DNA of 64,000 bases from Archegozetes longisetosus (taxonomy: Eukaryota; Arthropoda; Arachnida; Sarcoptiformes; Trhypochthoniidae): positions 13,813,172-13,877,171 of the forward strand of contig JAEMBT020000008.1 in the NCBI GenBank assembly GCA_018873245.2, in the 5' to 3' direction. The notes below the pieces were generated by a model. That model was not told where the DNA came from. It made no database searches and saw nothing but the letters and a program-made list of their open reading frames with translations. Position numbers and translations under genes: made by a program. Shown in pieces: positions 34,001-46,533 of this stretch (positions are counted from its first letter, which is position 1; the number at the start of each line of letters is the position of its first letter).

Positions 34001-37000
34001 GGAATTTCTTGCACTAATAGGTGTAGTTTGTGATTATGAAAAGTTAAAACTTTCACATCTGGTCGATTCTCGTAAACAATTGATTATTTCCAAAGAAGTC
34101 ATCAAAGAATTAAACACTAAGTAAGCAGTCTGAAGGAATTTTAGAATCCTATCGATTCATTTCTTGACTCTTGTTCTATAGGGCTTCTAACGAGATGTCG
34201 ATTAGAGAAACTTTCAACGAATTAGACTTATTTGCAGCAAATACGGTTCTGGTACTTTATTCACATAAAACCTCTCAGGGAAATGAAGTCAAATTAATCA
34301 AAGACTGGCGACAGGTCTTGAACCAAGTATCTGAATCTACTCTAACCTTACAAACAGTGAAGAATGCTCAGTTCTTCACCAGCGACTTAGTTGAGAAATC
34401 AGCGCTTTGGGAAAGTCGCCTAAGTCAATTGGATTCCATACTTTCATTACTCAATTCAGTCCAACGCAAATGGATTTCTTTGGAACCAATTTATTCGAAA
34501 GATGATACTGGAATGTTCACTGATTATACCTTCTCTCCTGCATCGCGTGATTATCAGGACATCTTACGAGTCATAAGTAATGATCCACATGTTATGCGAT
34601 TGCTTCACATCACAGGTTTAGAGACAAGATTGAAAACAATCGATCAAACATTAGTCACGTGCCAGAAGAAGTTGCAGACGTTTATGGAGCAGTCGAGAGC
34701 CAGATTCCCCCGATTTTACTTTCTTGCAGATGATGACTTATTGTTGATTCTGGCAGGAAAGGTTGAGGTCAATCAGTCGGCTTTACTCAAAAAGCTATTC
34801 AATAACGCTATTTGCAAAATAAATCTCGAGGAAAAGTCAATAATTAGCGTTGAAAGTCCTGAAGGAGAAGTGGTGACACTGAGGCAAAGAGTGATTTTGG
34901 AGAGCGATCGTGGGGCTTCTGGAGTCGAGTCATGGCTAAGATCTTTAGAAACCCAAATAAAAGCTAGTTTGAAAGATCTGTTCTTTGAATCATATTCAGA
35001 ACACGACCAAACTATCAAGTCTTCCATGTGGTCATTGCCATCTCAGATACTCAGTTTAATTAATTGGGTTTACTTTACTCAACGAACTGAAGATTCTATT
35101 CGCAGACGTTCTTTAGCTGACCTTAAATCAGAATACGGAAAACAGTTGTCATCATTGACAACACAAGAACTTGACATTGAAAGCAGTATCTTGAACATCA
35201 AAATAAAGTCTCTTATATTAGACAACATTCACTTTTTGTCAGTAATAGAAGAATTGATCTCAAATGACATCAGTGACTGCGAAGACTGGATTTGGCAGAA
35301 GCAGTTGAGATTTTATGCAAATAAGCGTAAAAATGATGGCTTACTTCAAATCAAAATGGCAAATTCAAGCTTTGAATACAGTTTTGAATATTTGGGTTGT
35401 TTTGGTGCTTCTAAGTTAGTTCACACACCTCTCACTGACAAATGTTACCTCACTTTAACACAAGGTATGCATAATTAGGCACAAATAGGTTTTCACTCTC
35501 GTGTTGTTGAAGTCGCGCTGATGTGCGCGTGACTTACGGTAATATCAGTGTTATGTAACTTATGGTCAATGTACGAGTGCCTTTAGCTCAATCTCAAACA
35601 ATCTAAGGATAAAAAGTTGACCTCAAATCATAAATCTGATTATGAATTATGATTATCTATTTCAGCCATGGAGATGGGTTTAGGTGGCAACCCGTACGGT
35701 CCGGCAGGAACCGGAAAAACTGAAAGCGTAAAAGCTTTGGGTCAGCACTTTGGTCGACAAGTTTTAGTATTTAACTGCGACGAAGCAATTGATGTGAAAG
35801 CAATGACAAGAATTTTAGTTGGACTTATCAAATGTGGCGCATGGGGTTGTTTTGATGAGTTCAATCGACTCCAATTAGATGTGCTGTCTGCACTTTCGTC
35901 TCAAATTCAAGCCATACAATGGGCTATCAAATCGCATTCGAAAACTGTTTTACTACCAGAATATGGTAACTCTTTTTGATAATTAATATATGGATTACCT
36001 TTATTTTTTGGCTTAAGTGGAGACCTCATTTTACTCGATGTATAGATTGTTCAGTTAGTCCGATTAATATAGGGAATAAGTTTTCAATTATTGGAAACGC
36101 ATGTGTCACCCGAACTTTTTTTTCAAAATGAAAATCTGCAGTCTCGGGCAAGAGTGTTGTGAGTCGAACGCGTCTCACTATATAAGGAAGATCTGTGCCG
36201 AATGCAACAATACTCTGGAAAGTCTCCACTGAAGCCATGTTTGAATGAATAATAAAACAAAATTAAAGGTGATAACTTTGATATGCAGGTGAAGTTGATA
36301 TAAACAGATTTTCAGCGATCTTCATCACATTGAACCCAGCAGGAAAGCAATACGGGGGTCGTAATAGACTTCCAGATAATCTAAAGTCACTATTTCTTCC
36401 AGTTGCCATGTCAGTCCCTGACAATGAAATTATTTCTCGAGTACTTCTTCTCGCAGAAGGATTCAAATTGAGCATGTCACAAGAACTAGGCAAAAAAATC
36501 ACCACTTGGTTTGAATTGGCTCAAGATTGCATGACTTACCAAAAGCATTATGATTGGGGTCTAAGAGCTATCAAAACATGCCTGGAATCAAGTGGTCGGG
36601 GATTGAAGAGTAGTGAAAACAAGGATGAGATAAAGGTTGTGATGAATACATTGCGTAAACAAATCAAATCAAAGCTTATTAATGAAGATGAGCATAAATT
36701 TGAAGCTCTAATTGTTGATGTTTTTGGCGATAATGCTATTTCTACTGAAGATATAACCGAAAATAACTTGAAAGATTGCATAGTCAAAGTTTTGGAAGAG
36801 AAACAATTAATTATTGACGAGGTGATTGATAAAAACTTGAAATTCTCTTTCTAAAACCTCTTATCTCTTAGGTGCAAGTGACTAAAATTATGGAACTTGA
36901 AGAACAATTACGATCACGTCTTGGAGTCGTAATTCTAGGCCAAAGTGGAGCTGGAAAGTCAACGCTCTGGAAGGTGCTTAAAGAAGCCCGAAAGATGGCT

Positions 37001-40000
37001 GATAATAGCTATCATATAAATACGGTTATCATTAATCCCAAAGCGGTTACTCGAACGCAGCTATTGGGGTATGTGGACGAAGACACTCGCGAGTGGCACG
37101 ACGGAGTCCTCACTTATAAATCAAGAGAAGTAGCTAGAGATGAAACTCAGGCTCACTTCTGGTTCATCTTCGACGGAGATATCGATCCTGATTGGGTCGA
37201 AGCACTGAATTCAGTTTTAGACGACAACAAAATTCTTACATTGCCATCGGGTGAGCGGATAGACTTCGACCCGAAGAAGTGTAATCTGATATTTGAGACG
37301 ACATGTTTGAAGTTTGCGTCTCCGGCCACGATTTCTCGTTTAGGGGTAGTTTGCATTAATGGAGTTAAAAGCAGTGAAGTGATAAGAGCAGGTCTGAGGA
37401 AAATTGACGTGCAATTATCGATCGATGAGATATTGCGATACATTTCATCAGTTAGTGATAAATTAGTTGTTTCTCTCTCTTATACTCTATTAAGTCATAT
37501 TAATTATGCGATTGAAGAGGAAGGAGATCCTGTCAAAGGCATACTAAGAGTACAGCGAAATATTGATGTGAAATTAAAGCCAAAATCAGGTTCTCTTAAT
37601 TTGCCAATCAATTAAAGCGATTAAAGTTAAATCGATAGTTAACATACTATTGCTTTACTTTAAGGTTTGCTTATCATTACGCCAACAGTTTTCAAGTCTC
37701 TTGAATTCGTGAAGCCTTGGATTGATAGTGAAGATCATGTTGTGTTCATTGGTCGTAAAGGTGTTGGTAAGAATGCATTGGCTGAAGAAACTATACTGAA
37801 GACAGGAATGGTTGTCAGAATCAATTGTACGCCTGACACTAACTCATCAAATATTGTGACAGCATTAAAATCTTGTTGCACTTTGACTACTAGCGGCTCA
37901 TCTAAAGTTATCAGATCTCCTTCTAATAATAAAATCATTCTTTATGTCAGACATCTAGAACTTCTTCGGTCTGATAAATGGCAAACCAAATCCTTAATTG
38001 CGTTCTTAACTCAGTTGATGTCTTACAATGGTTTTTATGATGAAACTACTTTTGAATGGATTCAATTGACTAAATTTCAAATAGTGGCTACTTGTGCCTC
38101 TTTGAAATATTTAGACGCTAGACTTGTATCACTGATGCACGTGACAGATATCGAAATGCCTCCAATTGATGAGATCGAGACTATCCTTGCAGGTAGAGTT
38201 CCTTCTGATAGCAACTATGGCTCACTATTGACCAAAGCATTCGTCAAAGTTGTTCTTCAAATACAAACATATACAAATGACAAACAACTAGACTTACTTC
38301 CTATAGGAACTCAAGTCATTAATGCACTCCATCATTACAATGATGTCAATAACGATGTTTTAAGGTATGAATTTTGGAGAGCTTTTCAGAGCCACGTAGA
38401 ATCTGATGGAGTTCTCGAGGCAGCTCTTTCTATGACTTTCGGACCTGGAGATTCTAACACTATATATGCCAGTCTTAACGGCTCGTCAAAATTAACGCCT
38501 CAGACAACTGATCAATTCATTAGTCAAATAAAAAAGACCGTAAATTCTTGGGTCAACGAAACAGAAATAAGAGATCCACATTTGGCAATCATTCCTGAAA
38601 CTATATCTTTGTTCGCAGAGGCCAATCATTTCCTTATTGAAAACGAAAACAATCTAATGAAGGGCTTAGTGTTAGTCGGAAATAGTGGTTCTGGTCGAAA
38701 GTTAGCAATTCGTGCCACTAGTCATGCATTCGGTTTTGACACTGTCTGGAGTCCCAAATCTGCTTACAATGAAAAACATCTGTCCTCTGAACTGCGAACT
38801 TTACTGTTTGAAGAAGAAGAACAATCTGATAAAAAAATTTTACTACTTATTGACCAAATTCATCTTCAATTAATGCCACATTTAAGAGACAAAATATATA
38901 CGATTCTACACGAAAATAACTCCAAATCAATGGTCAGAATTGTTTTAACTCTAAATTGTCTGGATGGTATAAATGAGTTGATGTGGAGTAGGGTTTGTCA
39001 CATACACTTGATTAGAAATGGTCAAATGAAAGCTTAGTACATTTACCCCAACTTATTATTCCGAGTTTTGTGACGGACGAAGAATTTTCGCGACAATTTT
39101 ATAAAATTTATGAATTATTTGGATCGATGTCAGAGCAGAGAAGATATATAGCGTTTATTGACGTATTCTCTAAAATGATATCTGAGAAGTTGAGCCAAAT
39201 TGAGAGGAGAAGAGAACACTTAAAACTTGGTGTCGCGAAACTAGACGAAGCGTCGACTCAAGTTGAAAAACTCAAATCTGAGGCATTCGAACAGAAGCAA
39301 TTACTGGCAAACAAGAGACAAGAAGCTGACGATGCGTTGAATTTAATCACGTCGTCGATGCACGCCTCTGAAGACCAAAAAGTCGAATTAGAACAGATTA
39401 AGTCGAACACTGAGAGAGAAACCGCTAAACTGAAAATCAGAAAACAAGAGATCGATGCCGAACTAAGCCAAATCGAACCAGTCTTGATTGCAGCCAAGGC
39501 AGCCGTCGGTGGCATCAAATCCGAGTCATTGGCCGAGATTAGATCGCTGCGTGCGCCTCCAGAAGTCATTCGCGATATTCTTGAAGGTGTTCTTCGTCTG
39601 ATGGGCGTCAATGACACTTCTTGGGTCTCAATGAAGTCATTCTTATCACGGCGTGGAGTGAAGGATGAAATCATGAATTTTGAGAGTCGGAAGATTACAC
39701 CTGATATGAGAATCAAGGTATGACTTAGACATGACACTAATATACACGCAATTGCACTTACCGTTTGATATGTTGCGATAACTTTTAAATTAATATCAGT
39801 CAAAGTAATACCTATAGTAGTAATAGTACTGCTGCAAACTTAATAATCCCTTATAGCAACAAGAGAACATCGTTGCGATGTCATTCTCTCGTTCATGCTC
39901 GTCAATTTATTGACAAATTTAATTTGTTATTTGTTTTGATTACTATTCTATAAATTTATTTATATCTTCAATGTTATGACCTGATAGAGAAAGTATGACA

Positions 40001-43000
40001 TTTGAACGTATCACTTTTGGCTGCTATTATGTATTAGTGAGTCTTTAGCTGTAGTATATGTATAACTTTTTTGTGTGCAACTCGTGTTGGACTATATTGT
40101 TTGAAACGTATGCTATAGAAGCGTTTCTATAGTCTGGAGGAGAGAATGGTAGGAGTTTGAGAAATTAGATTTCAATGTTTTATAAGTTTAGTGAACTTTG
40201 AGGTTTTGGCTTTGATGACTTATTTAGAAGTTTGACTGATCACTATTGTTAGGCAAGACTCGTAGCAAGATATCACGTAAAACGTTATTGGTCTAGAACA
40301 AGGGTTAGCTTTGAAAGTTATCCAACCTTTTATAATTTATTGGTTTTGTATCAGCCATATCAGTCAAAGATATCATTTACTTTCAGAGAGTGATTTTTTT
40401 ACTAGTCTCTAATCATATTGTTTTAAATAATTATTTGTTACATAACTTCTGATTCCAAACTTGAACTCTATGAATCTCATAAGTTATGTTAGAGATTCAT
40501 AACATAATCGAGAAATAGCTACTTGTTAAATTATCACATTTAATCTTGCCAAATTATAAGCTGACTGTTTAATAATATGTATCAGATATAGAGAGCCTCT
40601 TTGATCATTAAATTATCTAAATTTATATTTAAGTAGTAATCATTTTGGTTTTCAATATTTATCTAAGGGCTAACTCAAAGTAAGAAAAACTCAATTTATT
40701 TTCGATAAAAAGTCAATAAAGTTAGTTTATTAAAATATGTGCTGAATTATGACCAAACTCGAGAAATTTGCACCACCAAAGCTAATCTGAACAGAACCGG
40801 TTTTTAGAACATAAGTTAAGATACTTTAAAATTGTTATGTTACTTTTATTTTACATCACTCTTAAGCTGTTGCTAAAACAAACAAAAATTTGCCATCAAT
40901 TCAAATATAAACATGGATATTGAGATGTAAAAACTTGACTTCAGTTCTATAATCAAACTAATTTTGATACTATTATACAATACTAGTATTAGTTCTCTAG
41001 ATTAAGGACTTCAATTTTGGTTAATTAGTAAGGTTGCAGAGATAGGTTCAAACTGATAGGATTTCGAAAACATTTTATCTTTGAAGAAAAATACTTCAAA
41101 TGTTTCTATGAATGTGAAAAATAAGAGATAACTAATTACAAGTTCAAATGATTTATATTCAATCATTCATTCCTTAGGAGATAAAGTGAAAGATTAAGTA
41201 AAGTATGTAAATTAATAAAGCATTCAAATTACTTGAACAACAATCATAGAGTATCGCTAACTCAAGTCAATAATCAGTTTATTGTTAATCAAAAATGCTT
41301 TTAATAATTTGATGGGTAAAGAAAATAAAACAGAGATTCAATTTGCAAAGAAAACGTTGCGCAACCAAAATGTTGCTCAACTAAAATAGTAGTGAACTTG
41401 ACATCAAGTTCAATAGAAATCTTATTGATTTAGATTCCTTTATAATAGAATTTGGGAATTTTGTGAAAGATTCAATCTATTGAGTGATTGATGAGTGGTT
41501 TTATGGAATGAGAGATGTTTTGCCGCTTAGTATTTGACCATAGCTTGAAAACATGCCTCCAAAGTAGTACTAAATTATATTCAGAATACTCCAAAACAAT
41601 ATTGACAACTGAACAATGTTTCAAAGACTTGATTTAATGTTGACTTCTACTCGAAAAGCTATTTGCAAAAAAATAATGAGAGCCTCTCTTCAAATTGTTA
41701 AGAACTGGCCTCAAAATGTTCAAAGTACTGATTGTGTTAAGAATGTTGTCAAGATGACTAATCATTGGTTTGAATGAATATTTGATACTTTTTATTGATA
41801 AATTTCAGGCACTGCTCCACAAAAGGTTGTGCTTTGGTCCTAACAGACAGTTTTGATCTTTTTGCTCACAGGAATTTTGCAGTAAAATACTAACTCTTGT
41901 GATAATTTGCAATAAGTACAGCCCAATAAATATTTTGTGAGACATATTAAACCTATAGCCTTAAGTTATTGCTTTCATCAAAAAGTCAGTCTATAATTTT
42001 GTAGTAAATAATTAGCTTTAGTCTAAATGGCTTATATGATATACAGGTATTATCTGCATCTAACCTAACCTAGTATCTGTCATCAAAGACTTATTTTCTT
42101 GTCAATTAATGTTATGCTGATTAGATTTAATCGAAACTATATCCAACAAATAGGTAGAATCACTGTTACAAAGTCGCGGAGAAAGTTATGAGCCATCGGT
42201 GGCCAAACGCGCATCAGTAGCAGCTGCACCACTAGCTGAATGGGTTAAGGCAAATGTCGCATTCTCAAGAGTTCTGCATAAGATCAAGCCATTAGAGGAA
42301 GAACAAAACAGACTAGAATCTGGCCTACGGTCAGCACAATCTCGCATCAAATCATTAAGTAATCAATTAGAAGGAGTTGAGACAGAAGTAGGAGCACTTC
42401 GTAATCGTCTGAATCAGGTGACAGTAGAAGCTGCACAAATTGAAGTATCTCTCAAGCAAACTAATTTGACTCTATCGCAAAGTGAAAAACTGATTGGAGA
42501 CCTAAGTGGCGAGTTTTCTCGTTGGAAAGAGCAACTTTCGGAAATTAATACTACTTTGAAATCATTGCCAATGAATTCACTGGTAACTGCAGCTTATATT
42601 GTATATTGCAGTTGTGAACCATCAGTGGAAAAGAGAAGACAACTGCTCCAGAAGTGCTGTCAGACTCTAAATACACCCGAGTTTGATGTAACTGTCTTTT
42701 TAAACTGTCAATCAGAAGAAGATGTATTCCTTAGCGTCAAATCAGACCACTTAACGCCATTGATTTGTGATCCTGCCGGTAAAGTGATTTCAAAGTTTGA
42801 AAACTGTGAAATCACAGACATGAGAAATCGTGATTGGGTTAAAGTCATGGAATTGAGCCTACGGTTCGGTCGGACACTGATGATCAAGGATTTTAGTGGA
42901 CTAGACTTTTGTCTACTACCGATATTACGCAATGAAATCTATGGGGCGGCTGAGGCACGAAATTGGATATATATAGGAGATAAACGTGTCGATTATAATA

Positions 43001-46000
43001 GAAACTTTAGAGTCTATTTTCTCACCCAAGATATCAATTCTGATAACTTTCTCAACCCTTTGTTCAATCTAATTAACTTGTCTCCCAGTGGTAGTGGTAT
43101 GTCTTCTACTTTATTGAGTATAATCATTCAATGCCGAAGACCTGAATTAGAAACTAAAAAGACTGAATTAGAAAAAACAAAAATCCAATTAGAGTCTACT
43201 CTACGTGATTTAGAATCACAACTATTGAGCAAATTAACCGAATCGACTGGAAACATATTGAACAACACCGAATTAGTTAGAAGTTTGAATGAACTGAAAA
43301 AGTCTGCTCTTCAAGTCGAACAATCTTTGGCAGAATCAGCCAAATTAAGCGATGATCTGAATCGTGAAAGAGCCGAATATGAATTTCTGTCAACATTTGC
43401 CTCACAGATCTATTTTTTGGTTCGAGAGTTAGTGAGTCTGAATTCAATGTATCGAATCGGTGTCAATGAATATGAAACTGTATTCAGCGAGTCGCTCAAT
43501 AAGAATAAAGATCTGAGACCGAGTCAATTGCTACAAGTAAGCCATTGTTATTGTTATAAGTGTTAACTGAGTATTATAACTAAGTTTTAGGCAAGTTTCA
43601 AACTAAATATGATTATATATTAGGTTAGGTTGGATTATATATTACTTGTTGATAAATATACGCTTTAAGGCTATCACACACCTGGTAATCCAAATTTAGA
43701 GAACCAACATTTTTAGCTATAATTTAATCGTGGGATAAGTTCAAAATTGAAGCATTATTTTCGTCAAATATAAGGGCTTAACAATAGTAGGACTTACTTG
43801 TTTAAACAGCTCTTTAATAGCAATAGTTTTTGTGCTTTGATAGCCCACTTCGTTCTACTTGAATAACACTTCTAATCACTAAATCTTATTTTTCTATACT
43901 ATTCCCCATCCTCTTTACTCTATGTATTCGGCCTCAACTTCTTTAACAAATACTTTTCAAACCAATTGAGACAACTCTAAATGTTGCTCTGAAATGATTA
44001 CTCTGATCTCTAATTTAATGTATTTCCATCAAAGTTAATGCTTTGTTTTGTTAGGTTAGGTTAGATTTATAATACCTGTAGATTTAGAGATACTTTTCTG
44101 TATAATGCTTATTATTATCCCATAATTTATTCAACATATAAACAGAAAACTTAATAGCTTTATGGATCATAGCTTTGAAATTACTTTTTCTTTTCTTTTC
44201 TCAAACTCTAAATCAATTGAATCGCTTAAATTGAAAAATGATTTTCCTCAAAATTTAATCCACTTAAAAAAAGGTTCAATTTACAACAAAAAAACATTTA
44301 CTAGATGCTATTTATATAAACTGCTTATAAGAAAATGCCAAATGTTTTATGAAATTAAACAACTTTTTGTGAGAGTTCGTCAGACAAATTCCTGATTGAA
44401 GTGAGTCTAAATGGTATTTAGAATGAAATTAGTGTCAAATCTAGAATAGAAACAACAATAAGTTATGCATCACATATCATTTGTTGCTAAAATTGTGAAA
44501 ATCTTACACATTATAACCTTTCACACTATGCTTATAGTCATACACACCAGAAATCTTTCACACTGTGTCTATAAATCCGACACATTATGTCTATTGATGA
44601 CTACTTTGGTGCGAAAGTTAATGCTGATCATTTAAATATTTAAATTAAATTATAGGAGATGTATAATTATGTATCACGCGGTTTGTTCCCTGAAGACAAA
44701 GTGATATTTGAGCGTTTTCTGAAGAAGCAATGCCCGAACGAATCAAATTTACTTGAAATTGACCAAAGCACAAATCTTAGACAATTCCTTAAATCAGTCT
44801 ATACATCACATAAGAAAGTAGCCCTCATTATCACGTCTCCAGGATCTGATCCAACCACTGAGCTCGAAGGAATTGCTACTGAAATCCACATTAGTAAGTC
44901 CACTACTCTTTCGATGGCAGCTGAAACTATAGGAACGGCTGTTCAGTTGATCCAAGCAAACGATCACAACATAGAATTATTATGTCTAACAAACTTACAT
45001 TTAGTGATTGGGTGGTTACCAAATCTGACCGATTTGCTAGTCAATAACAGCAACAAGTTTGTAGTTCTTATAACTGAATCTAGTGACCAGTTGCCGGTTT
45101 CTTTGCTGGAAATGTCAGTCAAGTTTGCTTACGAATCAGCTCCAGGACTGCAGCAACAGCTGAAACGATTGACTCTTGACTCAAGTGTCAAATCGACTTC
45201 AGAACTTAGCATACTTTCTTATTTGCATGCCATATGTTGTGAGAGAAGGCATTTTGTTCCGCAAGGCTGGACCAAAGCCTATGAGTTTGGATTTAATGAT
45301 TTTCGCTCGGCCTCTAATGTCATACAAACTGTACTGAAGACTAAAGAACGCCGATTAAGATTTGATTTCATTCGTGGCTTATTGGGAACTGTCATTTATG
45401 GCGGAAAACTTGACACTAAAGTTGACGATAATATATTGCAGGCTCTCATTAAGCGCTGGTTCACATCTAATAATCAAACCGATTCTGGTGACGAAATATC
45501 AATTCTTGGTCTCTCAGCCAATGCTAACAAGTTAAGGCAAGCGGTTGTCGAAAAAAGATTGATCAGAGGATTACATGTCTTGGAGAAAGCCACCAATTCT
45601 AATACAATAGGCAAACAATTCGAAAGCTTGCGATCGCTTTGGAAAGAGTTATCTCCAAATCACATCTCGCCTAACAATTCATTCAACTCATCACCACTTG
45701 AAGTCTATCTGAAAGCGGAATGTAATCAAATAGAAAAGTTGATTCAACAAATTGACAGTGACCTGTCTGCTAATGACAGTGAGGTCTATCAACAACTAAC
45801 AAACAACGAAACACCGGATTCATGGCTTAATTTCTGGACAAGTGGTCCGCAAAGCGCTGATCTATTCATACGTTGCACCACGTCTATGATCAATCAAATA
45901 AGAAAGTTATTAAACTCATCGCGAACAAACATGGAGTTCAATTTATCACATATGTTTCATCCCAGTTCTCTTCTGAATGCTCTCAGACAACAGGCGTCCA

Positions 46001-46533
46001 GAGAGTTGAATATAAGCGTCGATCGGCTCCAATTGTGCTGTGCGTGGGGTCGACACACTTTGACAACTTCGAGATCAATCCAAGTGACAATTAATGGCAT
46101 AGTGATTGAAGGAGCTATATTTGATGGCCATTTACTACAAGACTGCCAACAAGACTCTCCATTGCAATCTGAAATGCCTTCTTTATCGCTTTATTTCCTG
46201 TCTAAGGTATACTACAATTTTATTTCTAAATTACATCTAAACCTATTATTCTCAACCTCAACACACATACAAACTCAACAATGTGTCAACTTTTGAAAAG
46301 AATTTTTTTCAATTCATATCTTTTTATTATGATTTCAACTATTTTTCTTATCTATTCTATCTATTCAGGAGAGTCCGATGCCATACGATAGCGAAGTTAT
46401 TTGTTTGCCATTATATGCATCGACTACTAGAGAATCTATTCTCACATACTTGGATGTTCCGTGTCCTAAAGGGTCTCATTCTCATTGGGTCTCATGTGCC
46501 ACATCGTTTCTTATTAAATACATCCATAATTAG
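31039..46533 (+). CDS. DYNC2H1: Cytoplasmic dynein 2 heavy chain
   Basis: Motor of retrograde intraflagellar transport in cilia. Ten exons: 31039-33257, 33515-34120, 34182-35464, 35666-35965, 36289-36821, 36872-37589, 37665-39717, 42154-43536, 44656-46206, 46369-46533. About 3,603 residues; human 4,307. Order: tail; linker ([25 protein letters not shown]); AAA1 with [15 protein letters not shown] and [28 protein letters not shown]2 [34 protein letters not shown]3 [11 protein letters not shown]4 [12 protein letters not shown]; stalk coil and [20 protein letters not shown]; second coil after [21 protein letters not shown]5; AAA6 and C-terminal domain ([34 protein letters not shown], ending [16 protein letters not shown]). 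One base appears missing near 39,029 in an A-run (NGQMK to SLVHLPQL). Poly(A) signal 46684-46689. The tail and AAA6 are much shorter than in human. Confidence 0.95.
35966..36288. other. DYNC2H1 intron 4
   Basis: 323-nt intron. Its middle (36026-36238) is GC-richer than other introns and open on the minus strand for 70 codons without a recognised match. Confidence 0.5.
39718..42153. other. DYNC2H1 intron 7
   Basis: 2.4 kb, AT-rich, no gene. Contains an 8-bp stem CTATAGAA/TTCTATAG (about 40,111-40,129) and a CCTAACCTAA-bearing repeat copy at 42041-42080. Confidence 0.6.
42041..42080 (-). repeat. Short TTAGG-bearing repeat, copy 1
   Basis: On the minus strand: CTAGGTTAGGTTAGATGCAG then ATAATACCTGTAT. 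The same order recurs at 44049-44081 and, less well, at 43619-43652. Confidence 0.55.
43619..43652 (+). repeat. Short TTAGG-bearing repeat, copy 2
   Basis: TTAGGTTAGGTTGGATTATA then TATTACTTGTT. Partial match to copies 1 and 3. Confidence 0.4.
44049..44081 (+). repeat. Short TTAGG-bearing repeat, copy 3
   Basis: TGTTAGGTTAGGTTAGATTT then ATAATACCTGTAG, the best match to copy 1 but on the opposite strand. Confidence 0.55.

Larger units (their letters stand above)
43537..44655. other. DYNC2H1 intron 8
   Basis: 1.1 kb. I searched it on the plus strand for the exon that would encode the AAA6 helices missing from the protein and found none. A 77-codon open frame at 44162-44395 has no recognisable match. 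Confidence 0.55.

Noticed and set aside
44162..44395. 77-codon frame in DYNC2H1 intron 8 as the missing AAA6 exon
   Set aside because: No dynein pattern, and the flanking splice signals do not keep frame.
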